From Anaeramoeba flamelloides (lineage: Eukaryota > Metamonada > Anaeramoebidae): a stretch of 64,000 nt of DNA. The notes beneath the pieces are model-generated. The model worked only from the letters and a program-made list of their open reading frames with translations. It was not told the DNA's origin and searched no databases. Numbering within the stretch: position 1 is the stretch's first letter; each line of letters begins with the position of its first letter. Where the stretch lies: the NCBI GenBank assembly GCA_027625915.1, contig JANTQA010000023.1:3224001-3288000 (forward strand). Reading direction: 5' to 3'. Below are positions 23,001 to 34,268 of the stretch, one piece after another. The translations under genes and the position numbers were made by a program.

Positions 23001-24983
23001 ATTCAAAATCATTTTTGTGTATGCTTCTTAGTATACCAATAAAAACTATAAAAGGGGGGCAAATAAATAAAAAGAGACACAAATTGCAATATATAACTTG
23101 AAATTCATTAGTTTGTATAAAAAAAGGAATTTTAAGAGAAATTTTTTTCCCATTTATTATACAAATATCGCTATATATTTTTCATTTTAAGGGTTTGGCG
23201 TCTACCGCGGGGGTAATTATATCAAATCTTACAGAAAAGATCAAGAAGTAAAATGATTTTTTTTTATTTTTTCTTGATCGATTGTTTACAGTCTGTGAAC
23301 TTTTTAATGCACACTTCAATTAATCAAATAAGTCACAAAAAAAAATATTTTTTTTAAGGTACAACTGTTTAAGATAATGCACAAAGTGTTTTTTTTTTTT
23401 AGATTATTGTTTGAGTTGAAAAATGAGATTGTGCGTTATTCTGAACAATCTATTTTTGTGTATTATTGATTTTTGTTATGCAAGTGTAAATTATTTTTGT
23501 GCCTTATTTGATTAAGGACTATCTGAATTTTATGCTCTGTGAGCATTGAAATACAAAGCAGTAAATAGATTAAGACCTTTAAAATATAGTGAATTGAGGG
23601 AAAGTCAAATATTGTCAATTTTTAGCAATTTAAGATTTTGACTAAAATCATTTATTGATCCAAAAACTTTTCGAAAAATCCCAACAAAGCAAGGCAAAAA
23701 TAAAAAGCTATTTTTTTTGATATTGGGAAAATGTCACTCCACTTTCTTTTCAAATGGGTGGCTACACTCACCACCAACTCTAACATACTTCAATATAAAG
23801 TGGGGTGACATTTTCCCAATATCATTTTGGAAGTTGAAAATTTTGAGTCGAAAATTTTGGATTTGGAAAGTAAATTTTTTTTGCCTTCCTCAAAAACAAC
23901 CTAAATTTTATATTTTAACAAAGATCTATTAACTCAACATTCTTTTGAGTTCATAATTCTTGTTGTGGGTATAAAAGTAATAGCCACTGGGAATAAAATT
24001 CGAATAATCCTTGTTTGGGTGTGGTTTAAAAAGTCCTATGGCTGTAATTATTGCGATTTCCATTTTTTTAATTGGTATGGAAATATATTATACTAAATCA
24101 TATATGGCACTCTCCTATGTATTACAATATCCATTTATTTCGTTCAAGAAATGATTTGAATAATTTAGTTTCGAATAAACTGTGGCACTCAAAATTTGGT
24201 AAAATGTTCTTACTCCCTTAAAATCAGAGTTTCCAAAATAAACGGTAAATTGATGCAAAAAAAAATTGGTGTTTTTCTTGGTTTCTGCTCTTTGTTTTAT
24301 TTTTATGTTTCTGTGAAAGTTTACCATTCAAAAAAAAAAAAGTTTCTTGAATCTGTTTACGTTCCTCAATTTTATCACTTTTATCAATTTAACAAAAATA
24401 AAAAAAAGAATTATTTAAAGAAAGCCAAGTTTTTTTTTTCTTTTTAATTTTGGACACTTTCAAAACAAGTGATTGTCCACTTTTCTTTTTTCTCATAATA
24501 CAGGGGTTTTTAGTTTGTAAAAAAAATTGAAAAACAGGAACTTGGAGAGATTGTTTTCTTTTTAATCAAAGAAAAAGAAAAGGAAAAAACAACAAAAGAT
24601 TAAAATCATACTTTTAAATAAAGAGGTTGATCAGATATTTGATCTTTTTCAAGTTGGTTTGTTTGGTTTTTTATTTCTTCTCTGACCTTGTCGAATTCTG
24701 TAAAAATTTGGTTTTTAAGATGAGAAAATTTAGCATATGGTTCTTTGTTCTGCTTTTGCTTTGTATTGCTTCTGTTTCGGACAAGTTCTAAAACAAGTGG
24801 CATTCTTGTAACAATTCCAGTGCCACGTGGTAAAAAATCAATACCAACAATCGATTCAAGAACAGAAGTCTTCCCACTAGACTGCTCACCAACTACAATA
24901 ATTTCTGGTAATTCGATTTTTTTGTATTTCACTTCGCTGAGGATTCGGTGAAGCTTGTTTGTAATCTTTATTAAAGATTTCAT
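20091..24983 (-). CDS. Dynamin-related GTPase, two exons
   Basis: Exon 1 (24983-24612, 124 codons) and exon 2 (21785-20091) join in phase 0 to give 688 residues, close to Vps1/Dnm1 size. The join restores [20 protein letters not shown], a canonical dynamin stretch. G1 is GEQSSGKT (32-39), G2 is the Thr in GIVTRMPL (59), G3 is DLPG (137-140) and G4 is TKLD (206-209). Middle and stalk follow, a Lys/Asn-rich insert (about 505-590) sits where classical dynamins have PH or insert B, and a GED-like C terminus ends at LQKH. There is no PH or proline-rich domain. Such proteins polymerise to cut membranes, for example in peroxisome, mitochondrial or vacuolar fission. The [10 protein letters not shown] start matches the family; an in-frame ATG 21 codons upstream (25046) is less likely. 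The donor is GTATGA and the acceptor AATAAAAAG. Confidence 0.95.
22298..22805 (+). repeat. Family M repeat, copy 2 (uninterrupted)
   Basis: About 508 bp that match the reverse complement of 16452-15375 once the 580-bp element N is removed. It therefore serves as the empty-site version. It includes a 77-codon frame (22316-22549) with ATG and TAG ends. Lack of synonymous bias between the copies argues against a maintained protein. It lies inside the dynamin intron. Confidence 0.75.
23719..23823. repeat. 105-bp MITE with 27-bp inverted repeats
   Basis: The left arm at 23719-23745 (GATATTGGGAAAATGTCACT onward) pairs with 23797-23823 with a single mismatch over 27 bp. The interior is comparatively GC-rich (GGGTGGCTACACTCACCACC). 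It lies in the dynamin intron. A short frame crosses it but resembles no family. Confidence 0.8.
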
Positions 24984-25965
24984 TTTAAATTTAATTAAAA
25001 TAAAATTTTTGAAAAAATGATTTATCTTTGATTTATTTGTGTTCAATACAAAAAAGTATTTTGAATTGGAATATAATTCAAGTATTTTAATTACTAAAAA
25101 GCTATTAGATCTTTTTCAAACACTCCAAGACTTTCAAATAGTGAAAGCCTAAGTAAAAGTGAGATTTGATCTAATGTTGACCACAATCTGCTTTTTATTT
25201 CAAATAAAAACAATTCCCTGAATTAGTTATTTTTTTTTTCTAATCTGATTGTACAAGAGTTATTGTTAATTAACGAAAAGAATATCAAAAGGAATATGTT
25301 TTTTGTTCACATTATTGAAATTAATCGGATAAAGAGGCTTTATCAAATTTTATCATTTAAAAAGTAATGTAAAGACAAGCTTTAATGAATTGAGTAAAAT
25401 TTTTCAAATATTTTGCATTTTTATTGAAAAGTGATTCAAATAATGTGTGAACAATGATTTTAATTAGTATTTTAAATTTTAATCTGGGTTTTGTTTTCCT
25501 TTTTGTTCCAGTATAAAATCTAATTTAGTTGGGAGATTATTAACAAGTTCAAACGAAATCTGAGAGTAAAGTATTTGATCTTTCTGAGTAGATGTTTTTA
25601 TAAGAGGGATAAAATTTTTTCAAATTTTTTATTAATTGTCTAAATTTTTTGATTTTTATAATACAAAACTTTAATAAGGTTAAACTCTTTATTTTGAGAT
25701 TAATTTTCTAATTTGAGACTTTATTTTTTGAATTTATTTTTTAATGGTTGGACTTTCAGAAATCAGTTCGAAATTTAATTATCTTTTTGGGTCAATTTCT
25801 TTGATTTTTTAATGTATATATTTTCTATAAAAATGAAACAAGTTTTATATCTTGAAAAAAATAATTTAACATTACTGTAAGTATTATTTTAAAAAAAGTA
25901 ATTGAAGTGATATTTATCCTTTTCGGGTAACTTTTTAGACAAATCAATTCAGTTGTTGATATATT

Positions 25966-25999
<34 letters not shown>

Positions 26000-26639
26000 A
26001 CCTTAGAACCCCAAATATACAAATTCCCTTCGAAACAAAATTTTAAAATTGAATGGTTATCAAAGGATTATAATATATAGAATTAATAAAAGATTATCAT
26101 AGAAATAACAATTTTGAGTATAAACTTGTTTTGTTGTCTATATTTGTACAATAACTTTAAAAAAATTTTCCAACATATTGAAAATTACTCTTGGTTATTA
26201 TGATATTATTATTTTTCCCTCCGAAATTTTTTCAAAAAATGAGAAAATTTTTGTAATTTTTTTTTCATAAAGTTTCTCTACACCTCAAAAACATTCAAGT
26301 TTTAATGATTATTACACATCATACTTTACTGTATTTTTTTTAGGGTCCTTTCCACCCCAATATTGACTAAAATACTTTATTAAATAATTTGTTCATTATA
26401 ATTTATTTTGGCATCATATAGAAAAATTGTTTCATCTATTGATTTTCCTTCAATGTGAATATCTAGATTTGATTCTAAAATATTTTAAAAATAGAAAATA
26501 ATATTAATTAAATTTAAAAAAAAAATGATATTGTTTTTCATTGTAAAATTTGGAAATTTTTTCAACATTATTTTCTTTAAAATTTATGTGATTTGACCAA
26601 TAACTCGAGTAAGATTAATAATTGATTTTTTTATTTTTT

Positions 26640-27040
26640 ATACTTTTTACCTTTTCCAAATTTCTCTTTTTAAGTTGTTTGGGTTCCTCCTCTTTTTGTT
26701 TTTTTAGGTGCTTGGAGAGGTTCAAGGAATAAAAAACCATTATAAGAATTGGTAGACTTGGTCATGACTAACCTAACCAAACTTGTTAATGATCAGATCT
26801 AAAATGAATTGAGCTGGACTTATGCAACTGTAGAGAACTGAATCCAACGAATGCGATCTGAAGCCAACCAAAGTGAACCGAATTGGACTTTCTGTATAAT
26901 CTGTCGAGCCGTTACCTGGACTGGGTTTTTGCTGTCGAGTCGGTGTCTTGTACTGGGATTTTGCGAAAACAAGATTTGGGAAACTTGCAAAAAAAAAAAA
27001 AAAAAAAAAACAACAAAAAAAAAAAAAAAAAAAAGCAACT
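26640..27040 (-). repeat. Dispersed repeat G, copy 1
   Basis: A comparatively GC-rich block whose reverse complement matches 47285-47509 plus 48890-49090. Shared strings include CCCAAATCTTGTTTT, CAGATCGCATTCG, TTGGATTCAGTTCTCT, GACCAATTCTT-like and GGAACCCAAACAACTT. The long A/T tract near 27000 sits at the same place in both copies. Class unknown. The mixed short frames here are shadows of this repeat. Confidence 0.7.
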
Positions 27041-28915
27041 CAATTCTGTAAAACCAAATCTTATTCTTAAAACCTTAGCACTTTATAGAATCAAACCATC
27101 TATAAAGTTTCTCAAAAAACTTAATAAAGTAACCTATTTCATTTGATCTATAGTTGTTCAAATATTTAGAACTCTTTATTAAAACAAATTGAAAATATTG
27201 ATCATTTTTTATGGGTCTATCCTTCCTATGAAAAAGATAGATTAATATTTCAAAACAAATTAAAAAAAAAAAAAATCTTAATGAATTAATTTAAAACAAA
27301 CAGTTTGAAACTATTTTCATTAAATAATAATTGTGAAATCTATGATTTTACGAGTAAATTTCTTTTTGGGAATTTAAGTAAAAGGGTATCCAGAGTGTAA
27401 TTTACACTTCTTCAACAATAAAAAAAAAAAAAATAATTGATTTTTTTTTGAATCATTACAATTTTTTAATTTTTGAGTTTTTAAAATCTAGATATAAAAA
27501 TATTCAATTTTATTGAATAATAAACTATCGATCAGGAATTATTTTCCAAGATCTGGATTAATTTAGAAAGGAAAAAATTTAAATTTAAAAATATATTATT
27601 CAAATTTTTGCTAATAACAAAATTCAAAAAAAATTTTGAAGATTTTTTAATTTTCTTTGAATGATATTTAAAAGTTATTTTTATTTTTTTTTTCAATTTA
27701 AGGTGGATTATTTTATCTATTAAAAAAGTTTCTGTATGTTTAATTCCAATGTAATGATATTAAATTATTTTACCCTTTTTTTTGTTTTTTCAAGGGGTTT
27801 CTGTCTATTAAATACAAGTCCAAGAAAATTATTCTTATTAAACTTTTAATGATGGCCAAAAGAAATAAATTTTATTTTTCTCTTGATTTAATTTTTATTA
27901 AAATTTTATATACAAAAAAATGAAAATACCTCAGTAATATATTTTTTTATTCATTTATTTATCAGAAAAGTAACCAGTTTTTTGATGGTTATCATTAATA
28001 AATCAATGTGTTGGGCATTTAATTATTATTACTGTTATAAAATTTCTTATTTAAAAAATTAAAAACAAAATCAAAATCTTTTCTGAAAATGTAAAAATTA
28101 ATAATTATTATTTTTTTTCCAATTTCAAAAAAAAAATACAAAAACATAACTACTTTATCTTTGAACTGTTTTTGAGTTTTTATTATAATCCAATTCTGAA
28201 TTAAAGACAAATAAGAAAATAAATGTATTGTGTATCAATATCCTTTTAAATCTTTTATTTAAAACATGATGAAAATAAGGCAAATCCGGGTTGCTAAGAT
28301 ATATTATATAACACCATAATGTTACCATTTATTCAAACATTTTGGTTTAAATAGTTGATGATGTTGTTGTAAAGGGTTGTTCAATCGGTTATTAAACTAT
28401 AAATAGATTTTTTTTTTGGTTTGATCTTCGATTTAATAGGTTTTTTATACTCTTAATATTCGAAAAAGAAGATTACCTAATCTTTTAAATTTCAAGAAAT
28501 TCAATAAATATTTGTGAATAAAATAAATGATCAATTTTTTTTAGATCTACAAGGATTCAATATTTGATATATATTGATTACATTTTTTTAAATTAGGAAG
28601 ATAGTTACAGATTATTTGTTCATCCAAATTCTCAGAAATTACTCAAAGTGATTTCTTGAATATAATAATTTTTTGTTAATTTTTCTTTTTTTAATTTGAT
28701 CCAAAAATCCCAACAAAAAAGATCAGATCGTTTGATTGAAACTTTATTGCGAAAAAATAAACTTCTTTTAAAAATTATAAATCATTTCTCTAAAGCTGAT
28801 AAATGAAGTTGAATATCGGGTTTAATCTTTCACTTGGGTAAATAATGTCTCTATTGACTTTGAGAAAAGAAAGAAATAAGAGTTACTAGTCCTTAAGTCA
28901 CTAAAAATATCGTGT

Positions 28916-29110
28916 ATGATTGCTTTTGTGGAATATTTTCTGATTTTTCACCGAGTATCATTAGACGAAAGTGAGATTGACAGAAAAAGGAAAGTTTTTA
29001 ATTGGAAAACAATTGGTACAAACATTGAAAAGAATCTTCCTCTTGAATTCAAAAATCTTCTTCTTCAAATTTTAAAGTGGGTCATTAGTTATGTTTCTGG
29101 AAAGCATTAG
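28916..29110 (+). other. Unassigned 64-codon open frame
   Basis: ATG to TAG, with a mixed composition (HRVSLDESEIDRKRKVFNWK and LPLEFKNLLLQILKWVISYV) less biased than the surrounding AT-driven frames. I do not recognise a family. It could be a small gene, an isolated exon or chance. A TTAAG with AGTTACTAGTCC, similar to element termini, lies just upstream at about 28880-28895. Confidence 0.2.
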
Positions 29111-29931
29111 GAAAAGATTAGGTAAAATAGACAGAAAAAATAAATTTTAGGATTTTTTTAAGAATTAAACAAACATCTTTTTGGTTTAATACCAATCCTG
29201 TTTAAAACAGTTTTTATCCAATTCAAAATTTTCCACTGACCAACTCTTAATATTCTAAAAAACAAAAGCGGTTTGAAAAGGTTTAGCTATTAGAAATGAA
29301 AAAACAACAATAAGATTACACACTGGAAACAATTAAATAAATAATAAGAGTGTTTTTTGTTTGATGTTTTGTGGATGAAAACCTATTTTTGTTCAAGGTT
29401 TCATAAAGTAGCTTTGTTTTTGCTGTGTTCCTCAAAGTTTCGAATAAATTGAATGATAGGATCTTTAGTGTATATAAATAATAGAGTGAAAAAAAAAAAA
29501 AAAGATGAAGAAAAGAATAAAATAATTGTTGATTTATGAAAAAAAAAAAAAATTTGAATTTCTCTCACAATTTTTGAAAATTCATCTATTTGTTTTCAAA
29601 ATCAGTTTTCCACGATTAAAATATTTTTCAAAAAGAATTGATTGAAAATAAAAAAAAAATTATTTAATCAAAATAAAAAAGAATTCGAATGCTTAAAAGA
29701 TCAAAAAAAATAGGTTATTGTTTCAAAATATTCAAAATTCCAAAAATACTGCAAAAAAAATACTTTCATTTTTTGAAAAACCTAAACTTCTTGTACAATT
29801 AGATTTTAACCAAAAGAGGAAGAAAACAAACAACTCTCTTGCAAAATTGTGGTGATTTCAACAACTGATCAAACCAACAACATTTTCGATCTAATTTTCA
29901 ACAAAATTTTGTTATTCAACAATTTTGTGTA

Positions 29932-32900
29932 ATGGATAACCAAAAAGTTGGGCTTCAAACCAACTCAAACTTACAAACAACTCCAACAACAACAAGGCAG
30001 CTCGGATCAAAAGCACTAAGTGCAAAAACAAGAAAAACCACAATCAAAAAATTGCCACTTAATTCGCTTGAGTATCCAATTAAACAACAGCAAGGACAAA
30101 AAATCCTTGGAACAAAAATAGTCTTACCAACAACTTTCAAGCCTCGAAGGTTGCTTCAAATCAATTCACTTCATTACTGTTCGTCCAATTTCCGAATCAA
30201 CCAAAAGAGAAAAGAAACAAAAAACAAGTGTCCAAAATATGGAACTTTGTTCTCATTAAAGGGAAACCAGCAACAAATTGACATTCAAGAATTGCCGTTT
30301 TCTTTTGTGTTTACAACAAACCAAAGGAAAGGGTATGTTGAATTAATTGAAATTGTTGAACACGTGGAAACAAAAGTCCGATCATTGATTGTTTGGAATG
30401 AATATTACAAAATCAGATTAAATGGCCAAATTATACAATCACAACAAAAAATTGTTTTAAAAGATGGTGATAATATTGAAATGGTTCCACCACCTGGACA
30501 AGGCTATTCATTTTTATTCCTTTCAGAGCTATTGATGAAGCAAGTTAGGGATTCATATGAAAAAAATTTATCAAAAACAAATTCTCTAGCTTTCAAACCA
30601 TCATTTGGTAAACCAAAAAATTCAATTTGTGAAAAGTATTTACGGAATCTCCGTTTGAAACGAAATTATTGTCACAAATTATTAAAGAAATTAATTTTTG
30701 ATAAGCCTAATATACAGACAATCTTAAGAGAGAAACAGGAAACGAAAGAAAACAAACGTTTTAATTTTGAAGAAAATATTGATCAAAACCAAAATATTCC
30801 AAAATTATTAATTCACCAGCTAGAGAAACAAAGACAAGCTGAAGTAATAAATAAAAAGAAACAATTACTGGAAACAAAACAAAAACGAAAACGAAAACGA
30901 AATCCAAAACAAAAACTAAAAACAAAACAAAAACCAAACTCCAAAATAAAAAAAGAAATTACTTTAAAACATTTAGTTAATGAACACTTAGTTTCTAATA
31001 ATTTAATTAACTTGTTGAAAAATTATTTAAAAAATTTTTTAAAAATGAATAAATTAAAAAAAGAAATCCCAATTGATTATAGAAAAATCTTATTTAAAGG
31101 GTATAATGAATCCACTTTCATTCAAGAGAAACTAATAAAAACAATTGCAAACCATTATCAAATTCCATATTATATTTTTAATTTTTTTCATTTATTACCC
31201 TTTTTACAATTTTATAATAACTCGCCTTTAACAAACCCAAATACTGAAAAAAACAACAACTGTAACAACAATGACAATAAAAACAAGAACAAGAATAATA
31301 GCAACAATGATAAAACTGACAATAAAAAAAACATTTCAAATCAATTTAAAGTGGGGGATTATGTGATGTTTTTAGGGCCAAATTTTCAAAAAATGAATAA
31401 AAATGAAAAAATTGAAACATTAAATGAAAGATATAATTATAATAAACAAAAAAAAAATAAGAATAAAAAAAATAAAAAAATTAATAACGATAATTTGAAA
31501 CAAAAATTTAAAGAATTTTCCTTTTCAACACCAAATCCGGGGAAGGTTGGCAAAATAATAATGAATTTTGGAAAAGAAGATAATTATCAATCTCCTTATG
31601 TTGTTGTAGAATTTGATGAGAGTTTTATTAATTTCCACAATTTAAATAGTTTTAACAAAAAAACAAATAAAATGAATAAACAAGAATTAAGCAATAAAGA
31701 AAAAAATAAAAGGAATAAAAAATTTCAAGGATCTTTTATAAAAAAAAATCAATTAGTTCAACTTGATAGTGTAAATAACGATTTACCATCTATCTTGTTT
31801 AATCAATTATTTTTAGAATTAGAAAAAATTGAAACCCCATTTCTTTTATTTATACCCAAAATAAACAATTCAATTTTTTATTCTTATCCAATAATGGATC
31901 TTATAAAAACTGGGATTGATTCTTTAATTAATAACTCACCGAATGCATTTATCATCAGTGGCATAGAATCGCAACAAGAATTTAAAAACAGTAGTTCGAA
32001 AAATAATAGTTCGAAAAAAACTCAAAATAAACCAATACTTCAACAACAACAACAAAAAGCCTTAAAATCACTTTCCAACCTATTGGGAACAATAATAAAT
32101 ATTAAACAAATGAAATCAGAAATTGCTTTTAAAAAATTAAATGAAAATTATCATCATTATTTAAGCACTCTTACAATTAATCAAAATTTTGGTTTATTTA
32201 AATATGTAATCAAATATTTTAATTGGTTTTATAATATCAAACTCGAAAATAATTTAAATTTTGAAAGAAATAAAAACATTTGGAATCAAAAAATATATTC
32301 CATAAATGAATTAAAAAATATTTTAGGTTATTCGTTAACCCACACACTTAGGAATTCCGACCAAAACAACACACACACCTATAACAACAGCAACGACGAC
32401 GACGGCAACGACAGCAACAACAACAGCAACAGCAACAGCAGCAACAACAACAATAATAATAATTTTAATAATAATAATAATTTTAATAATGATAATAAAT
32501 TTAATCATAATAGTAACAATTTCAACAATAGAAACAACGGCGAAGTGGTTTTAAATAAAAAAGATTTATTATATGGAATTAACATTTTTACAAATATTAA
32601 TCAAAAAAATAATTTTTTAAATATCAATCTTAAAATGAATAGTCTTTTCAAATTTCAAATTTTTAATCAATTTTTTATCCCAAAGGAAAAACTAAACATT
32701 TCTTTTAAGGATATTGGTGGCATCAAATCAATTAAACAAAAAATCGAAGAATTTTTAATATTACCAATAAAGAGACCGTTATTATTTCAAAGAGGGAATT
32801 TAAAAAGGATTTCAAACCATTTTTTATTTTACGGACCCCCGGGCAATGGCAAAACAATGCTAATAAAAGCAATTGCAAAGGAAAGTAATTTTAATTTATT

Positions 32901-33678
32901 AAAAATTGATACCTTATTAATGAATTTAAAATTAAATAATAATATCAATAAATTAATTCATATAGTTTTTTCTATAGTATTAAAATTTGGGAAAACAATC
33001 ATTTTCACAAATGAAATAGATTCTTTATTTAATAACAATAATAATGATTCAAATACAAATAATTCCCAAAACGAAAATACCAATAATAATAATGGCAATG
33101 GCAATGGCAATAACACTGGCAATGGTAATGTGACCACTAATTCAAAAATTAAAACTATATTTTTAGAATTATTAAATAAAATTCAAATGAAAAATAATTT
33201 TAATAATATTATCTTGATCGCTGAAACAAATAAACCCTATGAACTTGATAAACAAATCCTCCAAAAATTTAATAATAAAATATTTATCGATCTGCCAAAT
33301 CTACAACAAAGAAAAAAAATTTTAAAATTATTTTTAAAAAATGAAACAGTTGATAATCAATTTGATTTTTTGCAATTAGCTAAGATCACTAAATATTATT
33401 CGGTTTTAGATATAATGCAATTAATAAAAAATACCCGCTATATACCAATTAGAGAGCTATTGTTTCAAAATAATGATAATAATTTTGATTACAACTCCTT
33501 TAAAAAAAAAATAAATTATTCCAAAACAAATCTAAGACCCAGAAAATTGACTTTAAATGATTTTCGAAAAGAAAAAGAAAAAATAAAACCTTCATTATTA
33601 TATAATTCATTGTCACACAAACAAGTTGAGAATTGGAGGAAATCTTACAATGATGAAGAAAATGAAGTTTTTTTATAA
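29932..33678 (+). CDS. FHA-AAA family protein with degenerate ATPase motifs
   Basis: A 1248-residue, single-exon protein. Residues about 103-200 are FHA-like (SLIVWNEYYKIRLNGQIIQS, then LKDGDNIEMV and GYSFLF). A middle module has FKVGDYVMFLG and a VVVEFDESF block. The AAA domain begins SFKDIGGIKSIKQKIEEF (about 924), with Walker A GPPGNGKT (968-975). The same order, down to the C-terminal LRPRKLTLNDF, is seen in plant ATAD1-like FHA-AAA proteins (Arabidopsis At4g02480/At1g02890 type, from memory). The Walker B DE is NE (N1027-E1028). Sensor-1 Asn is kept (N1100). The arginine-finger stretch RRFxRR reads QKFNNK (1111-1116), and the aromatic pore loop is missing. Long Asn-rich inserts interrupt the protein. 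Family members are thought to act in membrane protein extraction or remodelling; this one may bind but not hydrolyse ATP. Confidence 0.9.
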   Translation: MDNQKVGLQTNSNLQTTPTTTRQLGSKALSAKTRKTTIKKLPLNSLEYPIKQQQGQKILGTKIVLPTTFKPRRLLQINSLHYCSSNFRINQKRKETKNKCPKYGTLFSLKGNQQQIDIQELPFSFVFTTNQRKGYVELIEIVEHVETKVRSLIVWNEYYKIRLNGQIIQSQQKIVLKDGDNIEMVPPPGQGYSFLFLSELLMKQVRDSYEKNLSKTNSLAFKPSFGKPKNSICEKYLRNLRLKRNYCHKLLKKLIFDKPNIQTILREKQETKENKRFNFEENIDQNQNIPKLLIHQLEKQRQAEVINKKKQLLETKQKRKRKRNPKQKLKTKQKPNSKIKKEITLKHLVNEHLVSNNLINLLKNYLKNFLKMNKLKKEIPIDYRKILFKGYNESTFIQEKLIKTIANHYQIPYYIFNFFHLLPFLQFYNNSPLTNPNTEKNNNCNNNDNKNKNKNNSNNDKTDNKKNISNQFKVGDYVMFLGPNFQKMNKNEKIETLNERYNYNKQKKNKNKKNKKINNDNLKQKFKEFSFSTPNPGKVGKIIMNFGKEDNYQSPYVVVEFDESFINFHNLNSFNKKTNKMNKQELSNKEKNKRNKKFQGSFIKKNQLVQLDSVNNDLPSILFNQLFLELEKIETPFLLFIPKINNSIFYSYPIMDLIKTGIDSLINNSPNAFIISGIESQQEFKNSSSKNNSSKKTQNKPILQQQQQKALKSLSNLLGTIINIKQMKSEIAFKKLNENYHHYLSTLTINQNFGLFKYVIKYFNWFYNIKLENNLNFERNKNIWNQKIYSINELKNILGYSLTHTLRNSDQNNTHTYNNSNDDDGNDSNNNSNSNSSNNNNNNNFNNNNNFNNDNKFNHNSNNFNNRNNGEVVLNKKDLLYGINIFTNINQKNNFLNINLKMNSLFKFQIFNQFFIPKEKLNISFKDIGGIKSIKQKIEEFLILPIKRPLLFQRGNLKRISNHFLFYGPPGNGKTMLIKAIAKESNFNLLKIDTLLMNLKLNNNINKLIHIVFSIVLKFGKTIIFTNEIDSLFNNNNNDSNTNNSQNENTNNNNGNGNGNNTGNGNVTTNSKIKTIFLELLNKIQMKNNFNNIILIAETNKPYELDKQILQKFNNKIFIDLPNLQQRKKILKLFLKNETVDNQFDFLQLAKITKYYSVLDIMQLIKNTRYIPIRELLFQNNDNNFDYNSFKKKINYSKTNLRPRKLTLNDFRKEKEKIKPSLLYNSLSHKQVENWRKSYNDEENEVFL

Positions 33679-34268
33679 ATTATTATCATTCAGTGTTAAT
33701 ATTAATTAATATTATATCTTTAATTAATATTTTAAAATCGTTGAAGAATAAAATAATGTTTATGCTGATGCTTTTTTTTTTTTTTTTTTTTTTTTAATAA
33801 TGTAATAAAATTCACATAAGGCGAGGATGATGAATTTATTTAAATATATTTCTATTTTAGTTGTTATGAGTGATTTTGATAAAGCGCATATTATCATGTT
33901 ATTTTTTATTTTGTTATAGATTATTTTATCACCAATAGCAATAAATTTGTAAATAAATTTTTTATTTTTTACAAATAACTATTGTTATTTATGAATACAT
34001 TGGAAAGAATAAATACATGCACACATATGCATATATATATATATATATATATTCTCGAATATATGATTAAGATGTTAGAAAACAAGATATTCACCAAGAT
34101 CTATGCTATACTACCATTTCTTCTTTTCATTCTTACCTTTACCTTTTTTTAAAAAAACGATATTTCTTTCATATGTATCTATATTATGTTTGAAACTTGT
34201 TTTTTTTTCTTATTTTAAATATTATTTTTTCACAATTTACAATTTTAAAACATAATAAATGAAATAAT

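Larger units (their letters stand above)
21786..24611 (-). other. 2.8-kb intron of the dynamin gene
   Basis: Starts GTATGATT and ends AAAAAG on the minus strand, separating the G2 and G3 motifs. It contains repeat M copy 2, a 105-bp MITE, a TTAAGGACTATCTGAATTTT terminus at 23512 and ordinary AT-rich filler. No plausible extra exon is needed, since phase and alignment are continuous across it. Confidence 0.85.
24984..29931. other. Intergenic between divergent dynamin and FHA-AAA genes
   Basis: A 4.9-kb divergent spacer that must hold the upstream regions of both genes. I can support repeat G copy 1 at 26640-27040 and a (TA)n tract near 25965. A 64-codon frame at 28916-29110 has fairly protein-like content but no recognised relatives. 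I could not identify promoter motifs with confidence. Confidence 0.5.

Noticed and set aside
23181-23225. GC-rich patch GGTTTGGCGTCTACCGCGGG that could suggest a tRNA
   Set aside because: I could not fold it into a cloverleaf and found no T-loop GGTTCGANNCC box.
26820-27146. Three overlapping short frames on both strands with some non-repetitive residues
   Set aside because: All lie inside repeat G and its poly-A tract. The homologous stretch at 47285 breaks the frames, so they are repeat shadows.
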